Part shown: positions 1 to 8,448 of the stretch, in pieces
Position numbering within the stretch: the stretch's first letter is position 1
Layout of the letters: each line of letters opens with the position of its first letter
Source: Poteriospumella lacustris
Lineage: Eukaryota > Sar > Chrysophyceae > Chromulinales > Dinobryaceae
Direction of reading: 5' to 3'
DNA: 24,074 nt
Assembly: GCA_008000375.1 (NCBI GenBank)
Contig: SMOI01000436.1
Span: 1 to 24,074, forward strand
Program-made: the position numbers and the translations under genes
Notes under the pieces: generated by a model
The model's database searches: none
The model's input: only the letters and a program-made list of their open reading frames with translations
What the model was told of the DNA's origin: nothing

Positions 1-2128
1 ACGGCGCCTTCGCCGCGGTGCCGCTGGCCGCCGCGCCCGCCGCGTCGCCGCCGCCGCTCGTGCTGCTGGTGGACCGCCGCGAGCGCGCGGGCCAGGCGCA
101 CTACCGCCACTTCGTCACGACGCTCACCGCGACGCTGCACCAACACGCCACCGCCGCCGTCGCGCTGCGGCTGCAGGAGGCCGCGCTGCAGCTCGGCGAC
201 TTTTGCTTCGCCGTCGCGGGCGCCAGCGTCGCCCCCGCCGCCGGTAGCGACACCGACGACGGCGACGGTGACGGTGGCGACGGCGGCGTGGCGCAGCTGC
301 TGGCGGCGGGCGTCGCCGTCGAGCGCAAAACGTTCAGCGACATCTTCTCGCGCTCCGCCAGCGGCCGCGACGGCCCCGCGCCGCAGCCGCAGTACCGCGC
401 GGCCAGCGACGCGCCGCACTTCAAACAGGAGCGCGCGCTGCGGTCGGCGGCGCTGCCGCACAGCTTCGTGCTGCTGGAGGGCGACCTGCAGCAGCTGCGC
501 GCGCTGGACGCGCAGGGGCGCCTGGCGCTGTGGTTCCGCCCGCGCGTCGGCCGCGACGCCGACGCCGACCGCGCGCGCGCCGACGTCATCAGCGACTGGC
601 CCGAGCTGCTGCGCTTCCTCGTCGGCGTCCTCGTGCGCAACCGCTGCGGCCTGCGCCTGCCGACCGAGCCACAGGCCGCCACACAGACCGAGACACAGAC
701 CGTGGCGGTGTCGCAGGCGGTGCGCGTGCTCTTCGCGCGCGACGCGAAGGCGACGTGCACGTTGCTCACGGCGCTGGGCCACGTGCTGCAGAGCCAGCTG
801 CTGGCGCGGCGCCGCCTGCACCGCGACAGCGACGGCGGCGGCGGCGGCGGCGACAGTGGCAGAGGCTGGGCGCTGGCGGCGCCGCGTGTCGCGGAGCTGC
901 AGCGACACTTCCACTGGCGCCGCGTGCAGCAGCGCCTCGACGCGCTGCGCGACGCGCTGTGCGCCCCGTCGACGCAGGCGCCGCCCGTCGACGAGGCGGC
1001 GTATCGCCGCGTCGCGCGTCGCTTCGGCGACGCGCTGAGCCTGCGCGACACGCTGCGGCTGTGTCCCGGGCCGCGGCGCTGGCTGCTGTGCCACGCGCTG
1101 TCGGAGGCCGCGTCGAACGGCGCCGCGGACGCCGCCGAGGCGGGCGACGTGTTGTGGCGCGACAGCTGCGTCGTGGCGCAGCGCTGCGACCCGGCGGCCG
1201 CCACCGCGACCGCGACACGCGGCGATGACACGCGGCCGCCGACGCAGGTGTCGCCGGGCGCGCGACGCACGCGCGTGCTCTGCAACGCGGCGCTGCGGCG
1301 GCGCGTCGACGACTTCGCCGACTTCCCGCGCACGTGTCGCCGGAGGGCGACACCGGCGGCGACACCGGCGACGAGTGGGCGTGGTGTGTCGCGAGTGTCG
1401 CGGCGGACGACGTCGTCGACGGGCGCCGCGTGACGCGCGTCTCGGCGCCGCTGGCGGCCGTCGTCGTGCCCGGCGCCGCCGTCGTCGCGGCGCTGGCGCT
1501 CGCGCTGGAGGAGCGCGACACGTGTGTCGCGGCGCGGCGGCGGCGGGCGCGGCGGGTGTCGTGGCAGGTGGCGGTGGCGCAGCGGGCGCTGGCCGCTGCT
1601 CGAGGCGCAGCTGCCGCGCGCGGCTGACGGCGGAGCTGGTGGTGCGCTGCTGCGCGCGGCGCGCGACTCGGCGGCGCTGCCCGGCGGCACGCTGCTGCTG
1701 CTGGCGGAGAACGTCGGCAGCGGCCACGGCGCCAGCGGCGCGCTGTCGCGGCTGCACCGGCTGCTCGTGAAGCACGCGACGCCATCGCTGCCGGCCGCGG
1801 CGACGCGCTCTGCGTGGCGCCCGGCGCGGCGCAGACGCTGCGCGTCGCGGACGCGTCGTGGACGGCGGCGCAGCGGCTGGCGGCCGGCGCCGTGTCAACG
1901 CGTGTCGCGCAGCGGCTCTGCGACGCGGGCGGCTGGCTGCTGAGCCTCCTCGTCGCGCAGTGCATGCTCGCGCACACGGCGCCGCGGGACGCGTGGCGCG
2001 CGGCGGTGGCGCGCCAGTGGTGGCCGGTGTCGGAGCCGCAGGGCGCGTCGCCCGCGGAGCACGTCGTGGCCGCCTGCGTCCACGCGCTGCACGACCAGGC
2101 GCTGCTCTGCTTCGCTCCGCCGCCGTGA
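1..2128 (+). CDS. ERCC4-domain (MUS81/XPF-like) structure-specific nuclease, 5'-partial, frame broken in its second half
   Basis: The window opens inside this gene: frame 3 is already open at base 3, so the start codon lies upstream. Counting from the Val codon at 18, residues about 13-165 look like an ERCC4 nuclease fold: 'VLLVDRRER' (strand plus first acidic residue), 'LGDFCF' (GD motif), then an Asp/Gly-rich insert, then 'VERKTFSDI' carrying the catalytic ERK-x3-D signature, and 'SFVLLEGD' (the next strand). Proteins of this family cut branched DNA in repair and recombination in the nucleus, usually as heterodimers. No helix-hairpin-helix motif is obvious. Frame 3 ends at 1433, but protein-like sequence changes to frame 2 near 1326-1334, back to frame 3 near 1590, and to frame 2 again near 1760-1810, ending at the TGA at 2126-2128. 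No GT-AG intron of the local type explains these shifts. It could be a decaying gene or carry assembly errors. The family call is fairly sure; MUS81 versus XPF is not settled. Confidence 0.6.
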
Positions 2129-2397
2129 CCGTCACCTGCCTCGTCGGCGGCCGCTGTCGGTCGCTGTGTCTCACCGTGTCGTGTCTCAACGTGTCGTGTC
2201 TCACTGTGTCTCGCTGAGGCGGTGTGTCCCGCCTCGTCCCTTTCTTTGTTTGAATGTTTGCCCCCTCGCTTGTAATGTCTCTGTTGTTAGTAGCCCCCCC
2301 CCCCCTCCCCACCGCTCTGCCTCGCCGCGATTGGCTCGCTGCACCGACCGAAGCTCTGGGTATCTGGGTGGGTCTGAGAGAGTCTGTGTTATGTGTG

Positions 2398-2444
2398 ACC
2401 TAGAGTCTAGGTATCTGTACACTGGGTACCTAGAGTCTGGGTAT
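2398..2444 (+). repeat. 17-bp direct repeat, two copies 30 bp apart, upstream of the thioredoxin-PUB gene
   Basis: ACCTAGAGTCTAGGTAT (2398-2414) recurs as ACCTAGAGTCTGGGTAT (2428-2444), differing at one base. A shorter relative, TCTGGGTATCTG, lies at 2355-2366. The 30-bp spacing and the TATATAT that overlaps the last copy make a regulatory site plausible. Confidence 0.6.
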
Positions 2445-2449
2445 ATATC

Positions 2450-2508
2450 TGTCGTCGTCGTCGTCGTGTAGCATACGCCGATCGACGGCGACGGCGACGG
2501 CGACGGGG
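2450..2508 (+). repeat. Microsatellites in the 5' leader of the thioredoxin-PUB gene
   Basis: Five GTC units run from about 2451 to 2466, and almost four GACGGC units occupy 2484-2507, just ahead of the start codon. They are probably in the 5' UTR. Confidence 0.6.
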
Positions 2509-2522
2509 CCATCGAATCGTCG

Positions 2523-5093
2523 ATGGCCGCGCTGAAGCAGAATCAAACAATGCGGTGCTTGTCCATCGTACTTGCGGCGTGGTTGCTGGCGATTGCGCCG
2601 TGCGCGGAGTGTCGCCGGCCGGGTCTGCTGCAGCGGAGCCTCCTCGCGACCTTCGCGTCGGGCGCAGGCGGCTGGAGCAACTTCGACGAGGCCCCCGTCC
2701 GCGACGTCAACGGCTTCCAGAGCGAAGACGACAGCGAGTGCAAAGATGGCGTCTGCGGCCTGCGGCCCGCGACAACCGCCGCCACCGCCGCGCCGCCGAG
2801 TGACGGCGACGACGGCGACGACGACGCGTCGGTGCCCGAGGCCGCCGACGAGGCGCCTGTGGCCCTCAGTCCGGAGGAAGAGGCGGCAGCGCTCGCGGAG
2901 CTGCAGAAACTCGGCTGGACGGGCGACGAGGCGCGTCGCGCGCTGGCCGCGGCGGCGTTCGACGTGACGGCGGCGGCGGAGCTGCTGGACGCGGCGGCGG
3001 AAGAGGACGCGCAGGTGGCGGCGCTGGCGGTGCAGGACTGGGACGCCGACGCGGCGCGGCTGTGTCTGCGCGAGAGCGACGGCAACGCGACGGCGGCGCT
3101 GCAGCTGCTGCGCGACGAGGAGGCGCGGCTCGCCGCCGACTTCGACGGCGCCGTGCGCGACATGTGCGCGGCCGGCTGGGACGAGCTCGCCGCGCGGACC
3201 GCGCTGCGCCTGCAGTTCACCCTGCAGCAGCGCCGCGCGATGGGCTACAACGACAGCGTCGCGCCCGCCGACCTCTCGCGCGTTCGCTTTTCCCTGCGGC
3301 CATCGCTGCACCGCCTCGCCCCCGCCGCCGCCGCTAGCGCCGGCCCCAGCGGCAGCGCGCGACCGGCGTCCGCAGCAGCGGCAGTAGCTAGCGGCGCGGC
3401 GCCTCCAGCGGCACCGGCGGTGCGCCGCGACGACGTCGTCGTGTCGCTGCCGTCGCTGGAGGCGCTGCAGTCGCTCGTCCTCGACGCGCCGGTGCCCGTC
3501 GTCGTCGACGTCTTCGCCGACTGGTGCGGCCCCTGTCGCCAGCTCGCACCACAGCTCGAGGCGGCGGTGCAGCGCGCGGGCGGCCGTGTGCGGCTCGTGA
3601 AGGTGGACGCCGACCGCGAGCGCCGCCTCGTCGAGGCGCTGCAGGTCGCCGGGCTGCCGACGCTCTTCGTCGTCGCCGACGGCGTCGTCGTCGACCGCGT
3701 CGTGGGCGGCCTGGCGCCCGCCGACCTCGCCGCCTTCGTCGCGCGCGCCGCCAGCGGCAGCGGACGCCGCGTGCAGCCGCGTGAGGCGACGGAGCCGCTG
3801 CTGCGCGAGCTGACGCAGCGGCTGCAGACGACCGCCGGCCTCGCCGCCCTGTCGACGCAGAAGCAGCGCGCGCTGCAGTCGCGCGTCGACGCGGCGCTCG
3901 CGCTGCCGGGCGCCTTCGACGAGGCGACGCGCGACGTCGCCGGCGGCGTGCGCCTCGCGCGGCAGCTCATCGACAACGCGCGCCGCGACCTGCGCAACGC
4001 GACGCGCACGACGCTGTCGACGCAGAACGCGCGCTACCGCGACGCGATCGCGTCGAGCGCCGCCGCGACGCAGCTGCTCGACGCCGCCGGCTTCCGCCTC
4101 AACGCGACCGACGGCGGCGCGACGCGCGCGCTGGTCCACCGCAACGCGGCGGTCCTGACGCTCGTCGTGCAGCGCGTCGACGACGTCGCGCGCGAGAAGA
4201 AGTTCGCCGCCATGCTCAACGGCAACGGCAACGGCAACGGTGGCAGCGGCGGTGGTGGCAGCGGCGGCGGGGCTCCGGCGCCGACAGCGGCCGCGACGCC
4301 GACGAACAAAGCGACGCCGCCCGTCGCGACGAAACCGACGACGAAGGGCGCCGCCAAGGTCAAGGGCGCCAAGGCCGCCCCGAAGGTCGGCGACGTCTCC
4401 GCGAAACGCAGCGGCCGCAGCGAGGCGAAGTCTGCGGCCAACGGCGGCGGTGGCGGCGGCCGCAGCGTGTCGCTGTCGCTGCGCGACGCGTCGCGGCGCC
4501 TCGTCGCGTCGGGTCTCGCGCGGACCGTCGTCTCCGGCGCTTCGACTCTGCGCGCCGCCGTCGAAGCGGCCGCGCTGCCCGCCGAGGCCACCCGCCGCCG
4601 CTGGCGCGTCACGTTTCCGCCGCCGACGCGTCGCGTGACGGACGCCGACTGGGACCGGTACGTTGACGCTGTCCTGTGTACTGACTATTTACCGTCGTTT
4701 ACCGATAAAGAAATGTACAGTCCGATGAGCGAGCTGGCGACGACGACGACGGCTACGGCGACGGCGACGGCGACGGGTCCGCGCCCCGCCAGCGGCAGCG
4801 TGACGCTGACGCTGGACGACGACGCCGCCGCCGCTGAGGCCAACGGCGACGACGCGGCGGCACCGTCGAGTCGACGCGGCGCGGGCCTCGGCGGGTGGTT
4901 CGGGCGGCGGCGGACGGCGGCGAAGGCGACGAGGACGCACACGCTGCGGTCGATGGGCCTCGCGGGCACCGGCGGCGCCGACGGTGGCAACGAATACTTC
5001 AATGGCGACTCCACCGTGACCCAGGCGAAGGTCGACGACGACGACGAGGAGGAGGAGGGCGACGAGGAGGACGAGGAGGACGAGGAGCAGTAG
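2523..5093 (+). CDS. Secreted or organelle-targeted UBA-thioredoxin-PUB protein with acidic tail
   Basis: An 856-residue frame. ATG 2523 is the first Met; Met10 (2550) would begin the signal peptide more directly ('MRCLSIVLAAWLLAIAPCA', predicted cleavage near residue 28-30). Residues 116-160 look like a UBA domain ('LQKLGW' followed by 'ALAAAAFDVTAAAELL'); 162-200 is a second UBA/CUE-like helix bundle and 205-241 a weaker third. Residues 303-407 form a thioredoxin domain with the full active site WCGPC (334-338), the KVDAD strand and the cis-Pro of 'GLPT'. Residues 485-560 resemble a PUB domain, which in other proteins binds the C-terminal tail of Cdc48/p97. A Gly/Asn-rich linker, a Lys/Ala-rich stretch and an Asp/Glu tail (837-856) follow. 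There is no KDEL-type ending. Ubiquitin- and p97-binding domains behind a signal peptide are topologically odd. Domain calls are by eye: thioredoxin sure, UBA likely, PUB probable. A symbiont-derived ERAD-like role around a complex plastid is one possible reading. Confidence 0.85.
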   Translation: MAALKQNQTMRCLSIVLAAWLLAIAPCAECRRPGLLQRSLLATFASGAGGWSNFDEAPVRDVNGFQSEDDSECKDGVCGLRPATTAATAAPPSDGDDGDDDASVPEAADEAPVALSPEEEAAALAELQKLGWTGDEARRALAAAAFDVTAAAELLDAAAEEDAQVAALAVQDWDADAARLCLRESDGNATAALQLLRDEEARLAADFDGAVRDMCAAGWDELAARTALRLQFTLQQRRAMGYNDSVAPADLSRVRFSLRPSLHRLAPAAAASAGPSGSARPASAAAAVASGAAPPAAPAVRRDDVVVSLPSLEALQSLVLDAPVPVVVDVFADWCGPCRQLAPQLEAAVQRAGGRVRLVKVDADRERRLVEALQVAGLPTLFVVADGVVVDRVVGGLAPADLAAFVARAASGSGRRVQPREATEPLLRELTQRLQTTAGLAALSTQKQRALQSRVDAALALPGAFDEATRDVAGGVRLARQLIDNARRDLRNATRTTLSTQNARYRDAIASSAAATQLLDAAGFRLNATDGGATRALVHRNAAVLTLVVQRVDDVAREKKFAAMLNGNGNGNGGSGGGGSGGGAPAPTAAATPTNKATPPVATKPTTKGAAKVKGAKAAPKVGDVSAKRSGRSEAKSAANGGGGGGRSVSLSLRDASRRLVASGLARTVVSGASTLRAAVEAAALPAEATRRRWRVTFPPPTRRVTDADWDRYVDAVLCTDYLPSFTDKEMYSPMSELATTTTATATATATGPRPASGSVTLTLDDDAAAAEANGDDAAAPSSRRGAGLGGWFGRRRTAAKATRTHTLRSMGLAGTGGADGGNEYFNGDSTVTQAKVDDDDEEEEGDEEDEEDEEQ
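4658..4720 (+). other. Possible in-frame 63-nt intron inside the thioredoxin-PUB gene
   Basis: GTACGT at 4658 and TACAG at 4716-4720 bound a 63-nt stretch with a branch-point-like TACTGAC. It is AT-richer than its very GC-rich surroundings. The length is a multiple of three and there is no in-frame stop, so splicing would remove 21 residues without changing the frame. GTACGT is also the donor of intron 1 of RRM gene B. Confidence 0.45.
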
Positions 5094-5102
5094 ACGCGGC
5101 CG

Positions 5103-5166
5103 GTGGCTGTGGCTGTGGCTGTGGCTGTGCCTGTGCCTGTGCCTGTGGCTGTGGCTGTGTCTGTAA
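5103..5166 (+). repeat. GTGGCT/GTGCCT hexamer repeat and UGUAA-type element in the 3' UTR
   Basis: About nine or ten GTGGCT/GTGCCT units run from 5103 to 5158, starting 10 nt after the stop codon. TGTAA follows at 5162-5166, 69 nt after the stop. TGTAA is a known polyadenylation signal in green algae; its use here is only suggested. Confidence 0.55.
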
Positions 5167-6672
5167 CGAAGTCATCGCTGGCGGCTCAGCGCCCGAACGG
5201 GGCCGTCTGTGTGGCGTACATAGGTGTGACAGGCGGTTACTTGCGGCGGTGCTTACGACGCGACTACTCGACGGGACTACGGCAGCCTGCGCTGCGAGGG
5301 GCAGCGGCGGCGGACAGCGGCAACGGTCGACGCGGCGGTTGAGGCGCGCGGTGGCTCTTCCCGAGGGCCACGCCGGTGCGGTGAAATCAACGAGCAACGG
5401 TGACGGAGTGCGACCTGGGCGACCCGGCGAGCGCACGCGACAAGCGACAGATGCACGTGCGACGCCCGCCACACGCACAGGGCTGCGGACAGGGCCAGGT
5501 CCACCACGCCGCCGACGCAGGCTCAGAGTGTGCTCTGGGCCGCCTGTGTTCGACAAACGAGGTCGGCGGGGGGTGAAATATAGTTAAAATCAACGCAAAC
5601 AACAGGGGCACTGGAACTTCTCGGTGAAACGTAGGTGATGAAGGTGGGGGGGGGGGCAGGCGAATACAGAGGGCAGCGATATATGTCGTCGGCCCCGCCG
5701 CCACCGCCGCTCGATGCACCGAGCGGTGGACGGCGGCGAGGGGACTGTAAGTGTAAGCGGATGAAATCAATGCGCAACGCGGGCGAGAGACGATGAGGCA
5801 AAATAGGCACGCACGGGGGGTGGCAAGCAGACGCAGCCGCTTGCGATCTACGAGACAAACGCCGCTCCGTGTCGCCGGACACGGAGGAACGGCGGAGGAA
5901 CGTTGGGGGTTGAGTACGGGTGATCTGCTGAGGGGCGATGGGCACATGAATAACGATAATCGCGCACAGACACTGGGCGAACACGACCCAGCGATACAAG
6001 CAAACAAGGGGGAGGGGCGAGGGCGAGGGGGTACGCTGAGAGGGCGCGGTGCAGGCGCCACGCGGAGCCGACACGCGCGCGCGGAGCCGCCCGCCTTCGC
6101 GGCCAAAGCAAAGACGGCCGGTGGTCCGTCGGCAACTCGCGACCGCGCCGCCCGTCGCGGGGTGGACTCCTTCGAATAAGCACCACAAAGGAAGCGAACG
6201 ACGGCCACAGTCCGCGCAGAGCGTCGCAGCGGAGGAGACACACACACGCACAGCAGCAGCACACAGAGAAACAACGAATAAAACTGCAGACGGAAACGAC
6301 AGGAACATACACAGAGAGGTGGAGCGGTGAAACAAAAGGGCGGACCAACACGGCGGAGGTGTCCGTCGCAAGGTAACTGACGATGAAAGCAAAGAGATCG
6401 AGACAGACGCCGCGCGAACGCAGTGGCATTCACAGTCGCCGAGGAGAGAGCTGGGGCCGGGCCGGGCCGGGCCGGCACGAACGGAACTCTAACGGCGGAT
6501 GGGTGCTCACGATGCGAGAGATGCACAGCAGAGCGCGTAGTAAGGGAATGTGGACGGCGCAGAACGTTTCGGGGGACTTGACACACGGGTACGTCGCTCG
6601 CCGACGACGACGACGGGACGCGAAGAAATGGGCGGCGACAGGGCCAATACGTAGAACGAACAATGGGGAGCC
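5167..6672 (-). other. Gene-free 3' region of RRM gene A, pyrimidine-rich on the minus strand
   Basis: No protein-like frame is convincing. From about 5560 to 6660 the plus strand is strongly purine-rich, so the minus strand (sense for gene A) is pyrimidine-rich. That depletes stop codons and produces long open frames of up to 399 codons that look meaningless. The region holds a C11 tract on the minus strand (5646-5656), repeated TGAAATCAAYG motifs (5381, 5761) and a G-quadruplex-like run (6453-6475). It is probably the long 3' UTR or downstream flank of gene A. The first 200-300 bases may belong to the thioredoxin-PUB gene. Confidence 0.5.
6453..6475 (+). repeat. GGGCC pentamer repeat, potential G-quadruplex
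   Basis: GGGG, GGG, GGG and GGG runs separated by CC loops fit an intramolecular G-quadruplex on the plus strand and a C-rich counterpart on the minus (gene A sense) strand. Confidence 0.55.
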
Positions 6673-8448
6673 TTAGTGAGAGTAGCCGCCGTGCGCCTGA
6701 TGCGAGTGCTGCGGCTGATGCTGATAGTGATGGGGCTGCGCGTGGTGCTGGGGGTGCTGCTCCATGCGCATCTGGTTGCTGTGCTTCATGTGGTTGGCAT
6801 TGTGCGCGGCATACGGGGCCTGCATCATCATCTGGCCGGGCTGCGGCGCCATGCCCATGGGCATCGACATCGGCTGGGCCGAGAGCTGCTGCATTTGCAT
6901 CGGGGCCATCGGCGGCATCGTCAACGGGACCGCACCGTAGGCGTACTGCGGCGCGTACGCCGAAGGCATCATGGTCATGACACCCGGTGACGAGGGGTGC
7001 GGCACCATATGGCGCTGAGGGGCGTTGGGCGGCGATGAAGACGCGTTTCCGCCGGCCGGTGCATTGAGCAGAGGTGCGGGCGGAAGCGGAAACGGCATCG
7101 CGTAGAGGTTGCCCTCGCCCATGGGCGGCGACCGAGCCATGGTCGGCGGCAAAGGCGGCGACGAGTGCTGCTGAGCGAGCGGAGGCGACGAAGACATGGA
7201 CTGCGGGTGCTGCGGCATGGGCATCGCCGTGAACATCATCGGCGCGGCAGTGGGCGACCGCTGGTGCGCAGGGTGGAAGACGAACGCGCCCGGATGCATG
7301 CCGTTACCGTGGTGCATGTACTGGGCATCGTTGGAGTCCGTAGACGACGAGCGCGTGGAGTACGCAAGGGGCATGGGAGGTCGATTGGCCATGTACGACG
7401 GCGCAGAGACGAACTGAGGAGCCAGAGGCTGCACGTAGTGCTCTCCGTGGTGCGGGTAGGCCATGGGCATCGCCATGGGCATGACCATCGGCATTGGTGC
7501 GGGGCCCATGTTGGCGGCGGGGATCAACAAAGGCGGACTGGGAGGGAGTTGCTGCGCCATTTGCGAAGGAGAGCGATCTTTGCCGTCGTGATGCTGCTGC
7601 GTGTGACCGTGGTGGGTCGCATGGGCCGAGGCGGGCGCTCCCTGGTGGTGGGCCTGGGGCTGGTGGTGCTCGTTGTGCGACAAGTTGCAGGCGTACTTGA
7701 CGTTGTTCATGATCGAGTCGTGTTGCAGGAACTCCAGGGCCGCCGTGGCAGACTCCATGGTGGCGTAGTACACGAAGGCGTATCCGTACTGGCGAGGCGA
7801 CCCCGACGACGGCGTCGAGCAGTGCTGCTTCACCACACAGTCTTGCACGTCGCCAAAACGAGAGAACTCCTTCGTCAGAAAGGTCTCGTCGACAACGAAG
7901 TTCGTCTGAAGCGCAAGAACAAGGACAGATGGAGCCGGTGAGTTGTCGCGACGCAGAAGCGGAACCGTCGGCGGCGACGCTTACCAGACGAGACAAGAAG
8001 GACACGTGCAGAGAGATCAGGTTCTGGTGGTAGTCCTCCATCTTCGTTTTGTAGATGCCGATACTGTGTGGAGACTATGGTGAGCACCTCTGATCAGGGA
8101 GCAGTGCGAGGGTCAGACTTACCGCAGCTTGCGACCAAGGAAGTTGAGCCCGTTGAGGTTCGCGATGGCTTTGTCGGCGTTCATGAGTGGGACCTCCACG
8201 AAGCCATAGTGAAGTGGCTCGTTTGTCTTCGACTTGCGCACGACGGCTTTGTGGACAGGACCATATGGCTCAAACAATCGGTTGAGGTCCTCGTCCTTGC
8301 AGAAGTAGGACAAGTCGCCGACGAAAAGAGCTTCCAACTTCATTTGGTCAGCGGCGTTAGGGGTCAGAATCGTCTGAAATTGTTGATGATAACTTGTGTT
8401 ATTGTATTCGTAGTCCGGCATGGCTACTTGTTGTTGCGCGTGTGACAT
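6673..8448 (-). CDS. Two-RRM RNA-binding protein A, Met/Pro/His/Gln-rich tail
   Basis: Three exons on the minus strand: 8448-8123, 8063-7985 and 7905-6673, giving 545 residues. RRM1 (about 39-109) has RNP2 'LFVGDLSYF' and RNP1-like 'LHYGFVEV'. RRM2 (about 126-212) has 'LHVSFLS' and RNP1 'QYGYAFVYY'. The RNP1 of RRM1 has Leu-His where the usual Arg-Gly stands, but keeps the aromatic positions that stack on RNA. The tail (213-545) is low-complexity, rich in Met, Pro, His, Gln and Ser, and prion-like in composition. Intron 1 splits the codon of the conserved Arg ending RRM1; intron 2 falls just after the first strand of RRM2. The N-terminus is 34 residues longer than in B. It is a sister of gene B, transcribed divergently from a 700-bp region. 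The likely role is binding mRNA; target and process are unknown. Confidence 0.88.
7906..7984 (-). other. Intron 2 of gene A (79 nt)
   Basis: Donor GTAAGC and acceptor CTTCAG, phase 0, between 'VSFLSRL' and 'TNFVVDE'. The position matches intron 2 of B, C and D. Confidence 0.85.
8064..8122 (-). other. Intron 1 of gene A (59 nt)
   Basis: Donor GTAAGT and acceptor CACAG on the minus strand, phase 2. Splicing restores CG|T for the conserved Arg. Confidence 0.85.

Larger units (their letters stand above)
2129..2522 (+). promoter_or_regulatory. Intergenic region: 3' end of the ERCC4 gene and promoter of the thioredoxin-PUB gene
   Basis: No gene is visible. The first half is pyrimidine-rich and includes a C12 run (2294-2305) and TGTAA at 2271-2275. 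The second half holds repeated CTAGAGTCTRGGTAT-type elements and TATATAT at 2442-2448, about 75 nt before the ATG at 2523, followed by (GTC)n and (GACGGC)n repeats. The promoter role is inferred from position and the TATA-like string. Confidence 0.45.

Noticed and set aside
101-1690. 529-codon and 403-codon minus-strand frames opposite the ERCC4 gene
   Set aside because: Arg/Ser/Ala-rich shadows of the plus-strand coding sequence, which carries the ERCC4 motif.
2430-4139. 569-codon minus-strand frame opposite the thioredoxin-PUB gene
   Set aside because: Mirror of a very GC-rich coding strand; Arg/Ala/Gly/Val translation, while the plus frame has recognisable domains.
5387-6586. 399-codon minus-strand open frame (and 289-codon overlap partner)
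   Set aside because: Same cause: purine-rich plus strand leaves the minus strand stop-poor; two overlapping frames look equally coding-like.
7165-7941. 258-codon plus-strand frame over gene A
   Set aside because: Arg/Gly/Val/His shadow of the His/Met/Pro-rich third exon of gene A.
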